DNA of 64,000 nucleotides, taken from NCBI RefSeq assembly GCF_007991455.1, contig NZ_BJYJ01000011.1, positions 1-64,000 on the forward strand, given 5' to 3'. The translations under genes were made by a program, and so were the position numbers. Origin of the DNA: Chryseobacterium hagamense. GTDB lineage: Bacteria > Bacteroidota > Bacteroidia > Flavobacteriales > Weeksellaceae. The notes under the pieces are model-generated. The model was not told the DNA's origin. It worked only from the letters and a program-made list of their open reading frames with translations, and made no database searches. Positions 35,584 to 43,685 of the stretch are shown here, piece after piece. The first letter of the stretch is position 1. The number at the start of each line of letters is the position of its first letter.

Positions 35584-35961
35584 ATGGAAGAATACAGCTA
35601 CTTTGACGAAGATCCGAAAAAAGGATGGGGATTTATTCTGGCATTTGCAGCACTGCTGCTGTTTACGGTGATGGGATTCGGGATCGATCTGGACGAATAT
35701 CTGCAGCATGAATACCTGAATATTCCAAGGTGGTACTTCTTTGTCATCTTCGGCATCGATGCTCTGATGGTGATCAGCCTGGTGCTGATGTTTTTCTACA
35801 GGAAAATCGGGATCTTTTCTTTTCCCGCTCTTTTAATCATGCATTTCTTTATGCACAGCTATTACCTGTCGACTTTCCTGTATACGGATGTGACCAACCT
35901 CTTTCTTTTTACAGGATTCGGGATGCTGGCCATTATTCCCAAATGGAAGTTTTTCAGATGA
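35584..35961 (+). CDS. Small four-helix membrane protein, unknown
   Basis: 125 residues: an acidic N-terminus (MEEYSYFDEDPKKGWG), then four predicted membrane helices (about 16-34, 50-70, 74-92 and 100-118). Many aromatic residues lie near the membrane borders. I recognise no family with confidence; a DUF2569-like fold is a possibility only. The start is fixed by the short gap after the Lrp terminator. A terminator follows at 36027-36052. Confidence 0.65.
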   Translation: MEEYSYFDEDPKKGWGFILAFAALLLFTVMGFGIDLDEYLQHEYLNIPRWYFFVIFGIDALMVISLVLMFFYRKIGIFSFPALLIMHFFMHSYYLSTFLYTDVTNLFLFTGFGMLAIIPKWKFFR

Positions 35962-36026
35962 TTTTTCATTAAATCGAAAGCATTTAAAAATAGCAGTCAG
36001 GGATTGCATGATCTCTGAAACAATAG

Positions 36027-36052
36027 AAACGGGCTTTTAGTCCGTTTTTTTT
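36027..36052 (+). terminator. Terminator after the four-helix protein
   Basis: Arms AAACGGGC and GTCCGTTT (one G-U) with loop TTTTA, then eight T. Confidence 0.8.
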
Positions 36053-36086
36053 AGAGATGTAGGCAAATAAGATTAATACAAATTAA

Positions 36087-36293
36087 GAGCCTGTTTAAAA
36101 TTTTAATTCATCAAACTTTCCGTCATTTCTCTTAATTTTCTGAATTAAATAAACTTTGTTTATTCTTCACTTTAATACGATGATTTCAATTGACTTAATT
36201 GAATATTGCCGGGCAACCGACATATTGATTTTTTAAGCTAAAATGCCTTAAATTCTTAATGTTAAAATATAAAAGGTAAATTTAAACAGGCTC
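36087..36293. mobile_element. MITE-like element, 207 bp
   Basis: Perfect 13-bp terminal inverted repeats GAGCCTGTTTAAA (36087-36099) and TTTAAACAGGCTC (36281-36293), flanked on both sides by TAA (36084-36086 and 36294-36296), as a 3-bp target duplication. The interior is AT-rich with no open frame, so it is non-autonomous. The ends and a TNA-type duplication fit an IS5-group (IS1031-like) transposase; that assignment is inference. Confidence 0.75.
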
Positions 36294-36339
36294 TAAAATG
36301 AATCCGAAGAAAAACTTGGATGAATAGCTGAAAGAAAAA

Positions 36340-36420
36340 GGTGGGATACTGGATGTTTCTCCTGTTAAAGATAGGGTCAAAAGCCTTAATGATCAAACTC
36401 AATTATTTACCATTCTATCT
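36340..36420 (+). repeat. Dispersed repeat family 1, module A, copy 2
   Basis: GATGTTTCTCCTGTTAAAGA, TAGGGTCAAAAGCCTTAATG and ATCAAACTCAA follow 45879-45973 in order. It lies 46 bp after the MITE. Confidence 0.65.
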
Positions 36421-36507
36421 TAAGCGTATTTGTTTATAATCTTAATGACTAGCCTTTTTAATTTAAACAATCAAATGATTGGATAGGTCCGATTTGATTT
36501 ATTTTAA

Positions 36508-36611
36508 AGTCCCGAAAGGACGGTTCAATACAGGATAAGATAAAATCCTATCAGGAGTATGAAACGTTTATTCATTTTACCTAAATAATTCCATTTAAAA
36601 TCCTGGCTGAT
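36508..36611 (+). repeat. Dispersed repeat family 1, module B, copy 1
   Basis: AGTCCCGAAAGGACGGTTCA then GATAAAATCCTATCAGGAGT; about nine of ten bases match the first half of 46045-46155. It contains two short hairpins, GTCC/GGAC and GATAAGAT/ATCCTATC (one mismatch). Module A and B keep the same order and spacing in both places. Confidence 0.75.
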
Positions 36612-36713
36612 TTAACTTTAAGAATAATCTAAAATTAAGTGAATGCTGGCTGTATAATTTAATATTGTCAAATTCACTTTAAATTATTATAGATAAACTT
36701 TTACCACATTAAT
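36612..36713. other. Remainder of the 36.0-36.7 kb gap
   Basis: AT-rich, no gene; leads into the TetR promoter. Confidence 0.4.
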
Positions 36714-36733
36714 AGACAGACTGACCTGTCTGT
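36714..36733 (+). promoter_or_regulatory. Putative TetR operator
   Basis: AGACAGACTGACCTGTCTGT is an interleaved palindrome (ACAGAC and GTCTGT with 6-bp spacer). It lies in the -33 region of the TetR gene, as expected for autorepression. Confidence 0.6.
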
Positions 36734-36748
36734 TTTAGAAATTTCTTG

Positions 36749-36756
36749 TACATTTG
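36749..36756 (+). promoter_or_regulatory. -7 box of the TetR gene (TACATTTG)
   Basis: Exact TAnnTTTG match 13 bp before ATG 36770, giving a very short leader and supporting that start over one at 36746. Confidence 0.65.
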
Positions 36757-36769
36757 CTCTGTTAAATAC

Positions 36770-37303
36770 ATGAGCATGCCATCACCAAAGGAAAGAATTC
36801 TCGCCACGACATTTGAACTTTTTGCCAAGCAAGGTTATAATTCAACAGGGATTAATCAGATTATTTCCGAAGCGAATGTGGCCCGGGCCAGCTTTTACCA
36901 GTATTTTAAGTCTAAAGAGGACCTGTGTGTTGAATTTTTAAAAGTAAGACACGACTATTGGTTTAAGGAACTGCATCAGTTTATTCCGAAAGATCGGGAT
37001 GCGAAATCAACTGTTGCTTCCTCATTTGATTTTCTCATCTATATGAATCAGAAAGAAGATTTCAGAGGCTGCAGTTTCCTGAATATTCTATCTGAAATTC
37101 CTATGGATAATGTTAAGATTTTGAGCGTCATCCAGGATCATAAAGCAGATCTGAGAAAGTATTTTTCAGAATTAGTGGAAGATCAGGATCTGTCGGATCA
37201 TATCTATCTGTTGTTTGAAAGCAGCATCATCGAAAGCCAGCTTTTCAGGTCGGATGAACTGATCGAAAAATCGAAAAAAATAGTCATTCAAATAATCAAA
37301 TAA
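36770..37303 (+). CDS. TetR/AcrR family transcriptional regulator
   Basis: 177 residues with an N-terminal TetR helix-turn-helix (about 5-50: [38 protein letters not shown]) and a variable helical ligand domain. ATG 36770 is chosen because the longer frame from 36746 would start before the -7 box. A palindrome over the -33 region suggests autoregulation. The NTF2-like gene starts 4 bp after the stop, so the two form an operon. Its ligand is unknown. Confidence 0.9.
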   Translation: MSMPSPKERILATTFELFAKQGYNSTGINQIISEANVARASFYQYFKSKEDLCVEFLKVRHDYWFKELHQFIPKDRDAKSTVASSFDFLIYMNQKEDFRGCSFLNILSEIPMDNVKILSVIQDHKADLRKYFSELVEDQDLSDHIYLLFESSIIESQLFRSDELIEKSKKIVIQIIK

Positions 37304-37307
37304 AATT

Positions 37308-37721
37308 ATGGAACAAAAACATCCGCTTCCGCCTTTTACATTCGAAACAGCCCTGGAAAAAATCCAATTGGCAGAAGATGCCTGGAACAGCCGGGATCCT
37401 GAAAGGATTTCTAAAGCCTATACGACCGACAGCGAATGGAGAAACAGAGATCAGTTCGTCAACGGCAGGGAAGAAATCGTGAAATTCCTTTCAAAGAAAT
37501 GGGAAAGGGAGCTGAACTATAAACTGAAAAAAGAGTACTGGGCCCATACAGACAACCGTATCGCTGTCCGTTTTGAATATGAATATCAGAATAAGGAGGG
37601 GAACTGGTTTCGAGCTTATGGAAACGAAAACTGGGAATTTGACGAAAATGGCCTGATGAAAAAGAGGTTTGCCAGCATAAATGATTTGCCGATAAAAGAG
37701 GAGGACAGAAAACTCATATAA
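37308..37721 (+). CDS. Nuclear transport factor 2-like protein (DUF1348)
   Basis: 137 residues of the SnoaL/NTF2-like cone fold, DUF1348 type: [20 protein letters not shown], then [40 protein letters not shown] and [14 protein letters not shown]. No signal peptide. Such proteins may be small hydrolases, isomerases or binding proteins, and the function is not known. Co-transcribed with the TetR gene, so it is probably the gene that regulator controls. A bidirectional terminator follows. Confidence 0.85.
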   Translation: MEQKHPLPPFTFETALEKIQLAEDAWNSRDPERISKAYTTDSEWRNRDQFVNGREEIVKFLSKKWERELNYKLKKEYWAHTDNRIAVRFEYEYQNKEGNWFRAYGNENWEFDENGLMKKRFASINDLPIKEEDRKLI

Positions 37722-37725
37722 AAAG

Positions 37726-37749
37726 AAAGCATCCGGAGAAGGATGCTTT
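37726..37749 (+). terminator. Bidirectional terminator between NTF2-like gene and transketolase
   Basis: Perfect arms AAAGCATCC (37726-37734) and GGATGCTTT (37741-37749), with T-rich sides in both directions. It serves convergent genes. Confidence 0.85.
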
Positions 37750-37771
37750 TCATTTATATTAAAAAAAGAAA

Positions 37772-38719
37772 TTACTTGTCTAAAATTCTCTTCACCGCTT
37801 CTTTTACCGCAGCAGAATCGATCTTGTACTTCTTCATCAGCTCGGCAGGCGTGGCAGATTCCCCGAAGGTATCGTTCACCGCTACGAATTCCTGGCGGGT
37901 TGGTCTTTTTCTGGCAAGCATTCCGGCAATGGATTCGCCCAGACCTCCAAGGTAGTTGTGTTCTTCAGCCGTTACGATCTTACCGGTTTTTTCAACCGAT
38001 TTCAGGATGATTTCTTCGTCAAGAGGCTTGATGGTGTGGATGTTGATCACTTCACATGAAATACCCTCTTTTTCAAGCTCGTCCGCCGCGATCAGGGATT
38101 CCCAGACCAGGTGGCCGGTAGCAACAATTGTTACATCCGTTCCTTCCTGGAGCATAATTCCTTTTCCGATCTCGAAAGGCATATCTTCAGGAATAAAAAC
38201 CGGAACCACCGGTCTTCCGAATCTCAGGTATACCGGACCTTCATAATCTGCAATCGCTAACGTAGCAGCCTTCGTCTGGTTGTAATCGCAAGGGTTGATG
38301 ACCGTCATTCCCGGAAGCATTTTCATCATTCCGATGTCTTCAAGAACCTGATGGGTAGCCCCGTCTTCTCCTAACGTAAGACCTGCATGGGATGCACAGA
38401 TTTTCACATTCTTATTAGAGTAGGCAATCGACTGACGGATCTGGTCGTATACCCTGGAAGTGGAGAAGTTGGCGAAAGTTCCCGTAAAAGGAATTTTTCC
38501 CGTAATGCTCATTCCGGCAGCAAGGCCCATCATATTGGCTTCCGCGATACCCACCTGGAAGAATCTTTCCGGCGCTTTCTCTATGAATTTCTCCATCTTC
38601 AACGACCCGATAAGGTCTGCACACAAGGCAACTACATTAGGGTTTTTATCCGCAAGTTCTGCCAGTCCGGCACCGAATCCCGAACGCGTATCCTTTTTTT
38701 CTGTATATGTAAATTTCAT
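37772..38719 (-). CDS. Transketolase, C-terminal subunit
   Basis: 315 residues covering the pyrimidine-binding and C-terminal domains of transketolase: GLAELADKNPNVVALCADL, FFQVGIAEANMMGLAAGMSI (with the catalytic Glu that activates thiamine diphosphate), and VTAEEHNYLGGLGESIAGML. It works with the N-terminal subunit encoded just upstream (48-bp gap) to give an active enzyme of the pentose phosphate pathway. Split transketolases of this kind are frequent in Bacteroidetes. Confidence 0.94.
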   Translation of the reverse strand: MKFTYTEKKDTRSGFGAGLAELADKNPNVVALCADLIGSLKMEKFIEKAPERFFQVGIAEANMMGLAAGMSITGKIPFTGTFANFSTSRVYDQIRQSIAYSNKNVKICASHAGLTLGEDGATHQVLEDIGMMKMLPGMTVINPCDYNQTKAATLAIADYEGPVYLRFGRPVVPVFIPEDMPFEIGKGIMLQEGTDVTIVATGHLVWESLIAADELEKEGISCEVINIHTIKPLDEEIILKSVEKTGKIVTAEEHNYLGGLGESIAGMLARKRPTRQEFVAVNDTFGESATPAELMKKYKIDSAAVKEAVKRILDK

Positions 38720-38767
38720 TTTGTTCTAAATTATTGATTAAAAAAACTGACTATTAATGATTGATTA

Positions 38768-39619
38768 TTAATAATCGCACGGAGCTTCCAGGTACAGTTG
38801 CTTGATAGCGGTCTCCAGCTGTTCATCGCTAGGTGCTTTTCCATGCCATGCGTGGGATCCCATCATGAAATCCACTCCGTTACCCATCTGCGTGTGAAGA
38901 ATGATTGCTACCGGTTTTTCTTTTCCGGTTTCCGTTTTTGCTTTCTCAAGAATGGCAATCACCGCCTCCAGATCGTTCCCGTTTTTCTCTTCGAGAACCG
39001 TCCACCCGAAAGCTTCAAGCTTGGCGTGAAGATCGCCGAGATTCAGTACCTGATCCGTACTTCCGTCGATCTGCTGGCCGTTATAATCAATCGTAGAAAT
39101 AATATTATCAACCTTTTTACCGGCAGCATACATAAAAGCTTCCCAGTTCTGGCCTTCCTGCAGTTCCCCGTCTCCCTGTAAAGTATAGACCAAAGAGTTT
39201 TCCCCATCCAGTTTCTTTGCCTGTGCAACGCCCAGTGCTACCGAAAGCCCTTGTCCTAAGGATCCGGAAGCCACTCTGATGCCCGGCAGCCCTTCATGGG
39301 TAGTCGGGTGACCCTGAAGTCTGGAATCCAGCTTTCTGAAGGTCTTCAGTTCCTCTACCGGAAAAAATCCGAACCGGGCCAACGTAGAATAGAATACCGG
39401 AGAGATATGTCCGTTCGAAAGATAGAAATGGTCCTGGTCTTTACCTTCCATCGTGAACGGAAGCTGATAGTTCATTACTTTTCCGTAAAGGGCCGTAAAA
39501 AATTCAGTACAGCCTAAACTTCCTCCCGGGTGGCCGGAATTCACCGCATGAACCATTCTTAAAATGTCTCTTCTGATTTGCGTAGTAAGAGATTTTAACT
39601 CTTCGATACTTTTACTCAT
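38768..39619 (-). CDS. Transketolase, N-terminal subunit
   Basis: 283 residues forming the thiamine-diphosphate/Mg domain: RMVHAVNSGHPGGSLGCTEF near the N-terminus, SGSLGQGLSVALGVAQAKKL, and the Mg-binding GDGELQEGQNWEAFMYAA with Asn in YNGQQIDG. It is upstream of the C-terminal subunit on the same strand. No -7 box with an exact match is seen; TAAATTCG upstream is one base off. Confidence 0.94.
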   Translation of the reverse strand: MSKSIEELKSLTTQIRRDILRMVHAVNSGHPGGSLGCTEFFTALYGKVMNYQLPFTMEGKDQDHFYLSNGHISPVFYSTLARFGFFPVEELKTFRKLDSRLQGHPTTHEGLPGIRVASGSLGQGLSVALGVAQAKKLDGENSLVYTLQGDGELQEGQNWEAFMYAAGKKVDNIISTIDYNGQQIDGSTDQVLNLGDLHAKLEAFGWTVLEEKNGNDLEAVIAILEKAKTETGKEKPVAIILHTQMGNGVDFMMGSHAWHGKAPSDEQLETAIKQLYLEAPCDY

Positions 39620-39675
39620 TGTGTAAGATTTATATGTAAGCGAATTTACGATATTTTACCGGCTTAAAGAAATGT

Positions 39676-39710
39676 AAAAGCCCGGATTTCAGGTCCGGGC
39701 TTTAGTTTTT
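39676..39710 (-). terminator. Terminator of the sodium/solute symporter gene
   Basis: Arms AAAGCCCGGA and TCCGGGCTTT with a 7-base loop. It is near-symmetrical, so either strand could use it. Confidence 0.75.
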
Positions 39711-39771
39711 ACGATAATTTATTTAGAGTTTTATCAGGTTCAGATGATATGTAATCATGGAATTGATGATA

Positions 39772-41331
39772 TTAAACCATTTTCAGATATGATTTCTGCC
39801 GCACCAGCCACAGCCCGGTAAAGGTAAGCAGCCCGTTCAGGACAATCAGTTCCACACCGATCCTGTAATCGGTGTATGCCGTGATCAGGTAATTGATGAG
39901 ATAGGTAGCCACCGGAGCCAGGATCGTCACGGCCAGGATGGAATATTTTTTCGAGATCCGGAATTTGGTGAAGATCCCGAAAGCGAAAAGCCCGAGAAGC
40001 GGCCCATAAGTATAACCTGCAATTTCCATGATAAGGTAAACGATGGATTTGTCGTTCAGTGCTTTAAAAATCATGATTAGAATAAAGAAAATAATGGTAA
40101 ATGTTAAATGAACTTTCATCCGGAGCCGTTTTTTCTCCTTTTCGGTTTTGTTCCGGTCTTCGTTGAGGTTGAGAAGATCGACACAGTACGAACTGGTAAC
40201 TGCGGTCAGTGCACCGTCTGCAGAAGGGAACAAGGCTGAAATCAGACCGATAATGAAGATCACCGAAATGATCATCGGGAAATGCCCCTGAAGGGATAGA
40301 GCCGGAAAGAGGTCGTCGCCCATGATATTTTTAATGTTACCGCCGGCATCTTTAAACCCGAAAAGGTTGGTTACCGTTTCCCCGTTGATCTGTCCGTATT
40401 CAGCCCCGTGCCGCAAAGCAAAAAGGTAGAGGAGCCCGCCCAGGAAAAGAAAGGCCAGATTAACGAAAAGCAGGGTTCCTGCAAACGTAAGCATATTCTT
40501 TTTCGAGTTTTTCAGATTGTCCACCGAGATGTTTTTCTGCATCATTTCCTGGTCCAGGCCCGTCATGGCAATGGTAATGAAAATTCCCCCGATAATGGTT
40601 TTCAGGAAAAAGGTTTTGGAATTCGGATCGAAATTAATAAAATGCGTATAATTTTTCTGTTCTAAAATCGAGTAGGCTTCACCTGCAGACAGATTTAAAT
40701 TCGATAAAATATAAACGATGCAGGCCACCAGGCTGATGATCATGAAAGAAGTCTGTAGGGTATCGGTAATCACAATCGTCTTTACACCGCCTTCAAACGT
40801 ATATAAAAGAACCATCAGCAGAAGAACCAGTGCCGTTACCCAAAACGGTACACCCAGGCCTTCCAGTAAAAAGATCTGAAGCACATTCACTACCAGATAC
40901 AATCTTGCCGTTGCTCCGATCGCCCTGGAAATAATAAAAAAGATAGAACCGATTTTATGCGCTTCCACATTGAACCGTTTTCCCAGATAGGTATAAATCG
41001 AGGTGAGGTTCATCTTGTAATAGAGCGGTAAAAGGATCGCTGCAACAATGAAATAGCCGATGAAGAAACCGATCACCATCATATAATATTCGAAGCCGCC
41101 GTAGATGTATTCGCTTCCCGTCATTTTACCTACGGTCCCGGGAACGGAAATAAAAGTCACCCCGCTCAGGCTGGTCCCGATCATCCCGAAAGCCACCAGC
41201 CACCATTTACTTTTTTTGTTACCGATAAAAAACGACTGGTTATCAGAATTTCGGCTCGTAAAATAGGAAATAACCAACAACCCGATAAAATAGATAAAAA
41301 CAAACAGCAGGAGAGTAGTTCCGGGATTCAT
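39772..41331 (-). CDS. Sodium/solute symporter (SSS family)
   Basis: 519-residue inner-membrane protein with about 13 helices. The first half has the SSS features SKWWLVAFGMIGTSLSGVTF (sodium-site region) and ARLYLVVNVLQIFLLEGLGV; helix 5-6 has GGVKTIVITDTLQTSFMI, typical of the family. Substrates of SSS proteins range from sugars to amino acids and sialic acid; the sequence here does not decide. A -7 box and a hexanucleotide repeat lie upstream. Confidence 0.92.
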   Translation of the reverse strand: MNPGTTLLLFVFIYFIGLLVISYFTSRNSDNQSFFIGNKKSKWWLVAFGMIGTSLSGVTFISVPGTVGKMTGSEYIYGGFEYYMMVIGFFIGYFIVAAILLPLYYKMNLTSIYTYLGKRFNVEAHKIGSIFFIISRAIGATARLYLVVNVLQIFLLEGLGVPFWVTALVLLLMVLLYTFEGGVKTIVITDTLQTSFMIISLVACIVYILSNLNLSAGEAYSILEQKNYTHFINFDPNSKTFFLKTIIGGIFITIAMTGLDQEMMQKNISVDNLKNSKKNMLTFAGTLLFVNLAFLFLGGLLYLFALRHGAEYGQINGETVTNLFGFKDAGGNIKNIMGDDLFPALSLQGHFPMIISVIFIIGLISALFPSADGALTAVTSSYCVDLLNLNEDRNKTEKEKKRLRMKVHLTFTIIFFILIMIFKALNDKSIVYLIMEIAGYTYGPLLGLFAFGIFTKFRISKKYSILAVTILAPVATYLINYLITAYTDYRIGVELIVLNGLLTFTGLWLVRQKSYLKMV

Positions 41332-41350
41332 GCTTTAATTTAAATTTTAG

Positions 41351-41358
41351 CAAATATA
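41351..41358 (-). promoter_or_regulatory. -7 box of the symporter gene (TATATTTG)
   Basis: Exact TAnnTTTG match on the minus strand, 19 bp before the start codon at 41331. Confidence 0.6.
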
Positions 41359-41409
41359 GTTTTTTTCTCTTCTGCCTGAAAAGAAAAAACCTTCCGGTAC
41401 TGAAAGGCT

Positions 41410-41444
41410 GGTAAAGGTAAAGGTAAAGGTAAAGGTAAAGGTAA
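41410..41444. repeat. Hexanucleotide tandem repeat (GGTAAA)n
   Basis: Five full copies of GGTAAA and a sixth ending in C, without interruption. It starts 52 bp upstream of the symporter -7 box and ends 61 bp before the end of the GNAT gene. Confidence 0.9.
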
Positions 41445-41505
41445 CAAAGCGGTTCAGCTTTGTAATCTTCGCACGCTAAGTCTTTACCTCAACCTTATTC
41501 TCAGC

Positions 41506-41799
41506 CTACACCTTGTTCACCAATACATCCTGGATTGCTTCTTCCTTCTGGAAAGTAGCCTTGGCAAAAGGGCAGAGCGGAATGATCGATTTGCCGTTTT
41601 TTCTCGCAAAATCCACTGCGGCATGCAGCATTTCTTTTCCTACGCCTTTTCCGTTGTAAGCGTCGTCCACTTCCGTGTGGTCGATGATAAACCGGTCTTC
41701 TCCGGCCCAGGTATAAGTCATTAAACCGGCGTGGGTTCCGTCCATAAAGGCTTCAAAACTTCCGCGTTTCTCGTCGTTGGTGTGTTTTACTTCAATCAT
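41506..41799 (-). CDS. Small GNAT N-acetyltransferase
   Basis: 97 residues, the short YjdJ/Gtn10-type GNAT (PF14542-like). Motifs: GLMTYTWAGEDRFIIDHTEV, then DDAYNGKGVGKEMLHAAVDF, which holds the acetyl-CoA loop, and IIPLCPFAKATF. The substrate is unknown. It starts 1 bp after the OsmC stop, so it is the last gene of the redox operon 41506-43685. Confidence 0.88.
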   Translation of the reverse strand: MIEVKHTNDEKRGSFEAFMDGTHAGLMTYTWAGEDRFIIDHTEVDDAYNGKGVGKEMLHAAVDFARKNGKSIIPLCPFAKATFQKEEAIQDVLVNKV

Positions 41800-41800
41800 G

Positions 41801-42199
41801 TTATGAAAATTGGGTTAATATTTCGATATCGTTGGTCAACATTTTATGAACCGGGCAGGCATCGGCAATCGCGTGCAGCCTTTTCCTCTGTTCTTCATCA
41901 AGATGCGTGCCTTCAAAGCTGATATTTCTTTTAAAGATGGCTCTTTTGGTCAGCGGAAAGTTCTCCAGTTCTACTTCCACATTGATTTTTTCCACTTCCC
42001 ACTCTTTCCGGTCGATGTACATCCGTAGGGTAGCTGCCGTGCAGCTTGCGAGTGACGTTGCCAGAATTTCAAAAGGATTAAAACCTTTGTTGCCGCCGCC
42101 TTTATCTGCCGGCTCATCGGTGATCAGGGTATTTTCCCCGGCAATTACTTCGGTGTAATACTTTTCTTTGCCTAAACTTGCTTTTACGGTCACTGCCAT
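41801..42199 (-). CDS. OsmC/Ohr family peroxiredoxin
   Basis: 132 residues with the two catalytic cysteines of the family, in ATSLASCTAATLRMYIDRK and IADACPVHKML. OsmC-type proteins reduce organic hydroperoxides with thiol cofactors. Closer to OsmC/YhfA than to Ohr, judging by the second motif. It is in an operon with a flavin reductase, a pirin and a GNAT, a set that fits oxidative or electrophile stress. Confidence 0.9.
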   Translation of the reverse strand: MAVTVKASLGKEKYYTEVIAGENTLITDEPADKGGGNKGFNPFEILATSLASCTAATLRMYIDRKEWEVEKINVEVELENFPLTKRAIFKRNISFEGTHLDEEQRKRLHAIADACPVHKMLTNDIEILTQFS

Positions 42200-42239
42200 A
42201 GTCCTGTATTTATAATAATTGTTCTGAAAAATTTAACGG

Positions 42240-42773
42240 TCAGTTTTTGATCTGATGTTTAAAATTTTCAATTTTGTCTTTAAGTTCTTTGAGCATCTCA
42301 GGGTTGATGATACCGCTTTCAAGATCAAAATTTTCATAAAATTTCGGGAGAGAAAAGGTATCTTTAATATCGGCTCCGAAATTCGGAAAAAAGGTTTTTG
42401 CTGTATTCATCACATTGCCGCCACCGTATCCGCCGGGAGAAGTAGACATCAGGAACATCGGTTTGTTCTGGAACACTTTAACGTTGATTCTCGAAGCCCA
42501 GTCGAAAACGTTTTTGAATGCAGCACTGTACGACCGGTTGTGTTCGGCCAGCGAGCAGATGATCACGTCACAGTCTTCCATTACCTTCAAAAAGTAATGG
42601 GCTTCATCCGGAAAACCTTTCTTTTCACGGTCGACGGAAAATACGGGCATATCGAAATCGTTCAGGTCGATCAGGTTGATTTCATCATCCTTAAAATCTT
42701 TCAGGGCAAATTTCACAAGCTCTTTATTGATGGAGGTGGAAGAGGTACTTCCTGCAAATGCTACTATTTTCAT
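42240..42773 (-). CDS. NADPH-dependent FMN reductase family protein
   Basis: 177-residue flavodoxin-like protein. The FMN-binding loop is GSTSSTSINKELVKFAL at the N-terminus, and SLAEHNRSYSAAFKNVFDW and STSPGGYGGGNVM are the other FMN contacts of the family. It reduces FMN, quinones or azo compounds with NAD(P)H; which one is not decided here. It starts 9 bp after the pirin stop. Confidence 0.9.
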   Translation of the reverse strand: MKIVAFAGSTSSTSINKELVKFALKDFKDDEINLIDLNDFDMPVFSVDREKKGFPDEAHYFLKVMEDCDVIICSLAEHNRSYSAAFKNVFDWASRINVKVFQNKPMFLMSTSPGGYGGGNVMNTAKTFFPNFGADIKDTFSLPKFYENFDLESGIINPEMLKELKDKIENFKHQIKN

Positions 42774-42782
42774 GGATTAAAC

Positions 42783-43685
42783 CTATAGTTTTCTGTTTAA
42801 AATTGCTTTTGGAAGCGGTACATAGTCTTCCTCATCACCGGGAACCAGTGGGAATGCTTCGTGGTTCTGGTCGCTCCAGTTTACTTTTGCCTGCTCGATC
42901 AGTTCTTTATCGGAATTCACAAAATTCCAGAAGATAAAGCGCTCTTCATCGAAGGGCTCACCGCCGAACAGGTAAACTGTACCATTTTCGCTCATCTCGA
43001 ATTCGCAGAGCTGGGTATTTTTGGCAATCAGAAGCTGCTTGGAGCCGTAAGAATTTCCGTCGGTGGAAACAGTTCCGTCCAGTACGTACATTGCGGCCTC
43101 CCCATAGAGATCTTTTCCGATGCTGATCTTTTGAGCTTCTTTGGTTTTGATTTCGATAAAAAATAATTTGCTGTGTACGGGAACCGGCGATTTTCTTCCG
43201 AAAGCTTCTCCGGCAATCAGTTTATATTGGATCCCGTTTTCTTCCCAAACCGGTAGATCGGCCGCTTCTGTATGATGGAAACCTGGCTCCGACTGTTCCA
43301 GGTACTTCGGCAGGCCTACCCAGATCTGGAATCCGTGAAGCCGTTTATCCGAATGTCTCAGGTACTCCGGGGTTCTTTCGGAATGGACTACGCCTTTTCC
43401 GGCAGTCATCCAGTTTACCGCTCCCGGCCGGATCTCAATTGCACTTCCAAGGCTGTCGCGGTGGAAAATAGATCCTTCCAAAAGGTAAGTAAGGGTCGAA
43501 AGCCCGATATGCGGATGCGGCGGGACATCCAGGTTCTGGTAATCCTTCAAATCTGCCGGACCCATGTGGTCGATAAAAACAAAAGGGCCGACCGCTCTTT
43601 TCTCACGGAAGGGCAGTAATCTTCCCACTAAAAAATTTCCGATATCCGCCGATTTTTCTTCAATGATCAATCCGATGTTTGACAT
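42783..43685 (-). CDS. Pirin family protein
   Basis: 300-residue double cupin. The N-terminal cupin has the metal ligands in VPPHPHIGLSTLTYLLEG and VVHSERTP (His, His, His, Glu). SNIGLIIEEKSADIGNF and the FVFIDHMGP segment are typical. Some pirins oxidise quercetin; others act as cofactors. As first gene of the four-gene minus-strand redox operon it is preceded by a T-rich promoter region, but I see no exact -7 box. Confidence 0.93.
   Translation of the reverse strand: MSNIGLIIEEKSADIGNFLVGRLLPFREKRAVGPFVFIDHMGPADLKDYQNLDVPPHPHIGLSTLTYLLEGSIFHRDSLGSAIEIRPGAVNWMTAGKGVVHSERTPEYLRHSDKRLHGFQIWVGLPKYLEQSEPGFHHTEAADLPVWEENGIQYKLIAGEAFGRKSPVPVHSKLFFIEIKTKEAQKISIGKDLYGEAAMYVLDGTVSTDGNSYGSKQLLIAKNTQLCEFEMSENGTVYLFGGEPFDEERFIFWNFVNSDKELIEQAKVNWSDQNHEAFPLVPGDEEDYVPLPKAILNRKL

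Noticed and set aside
41410..41444. CRISPR-like array
   Set aside because: The GGTAAA copies are contiguous with no spacers and the unit is six bases, so it is a simple tandem repeat. No cas gene is present.
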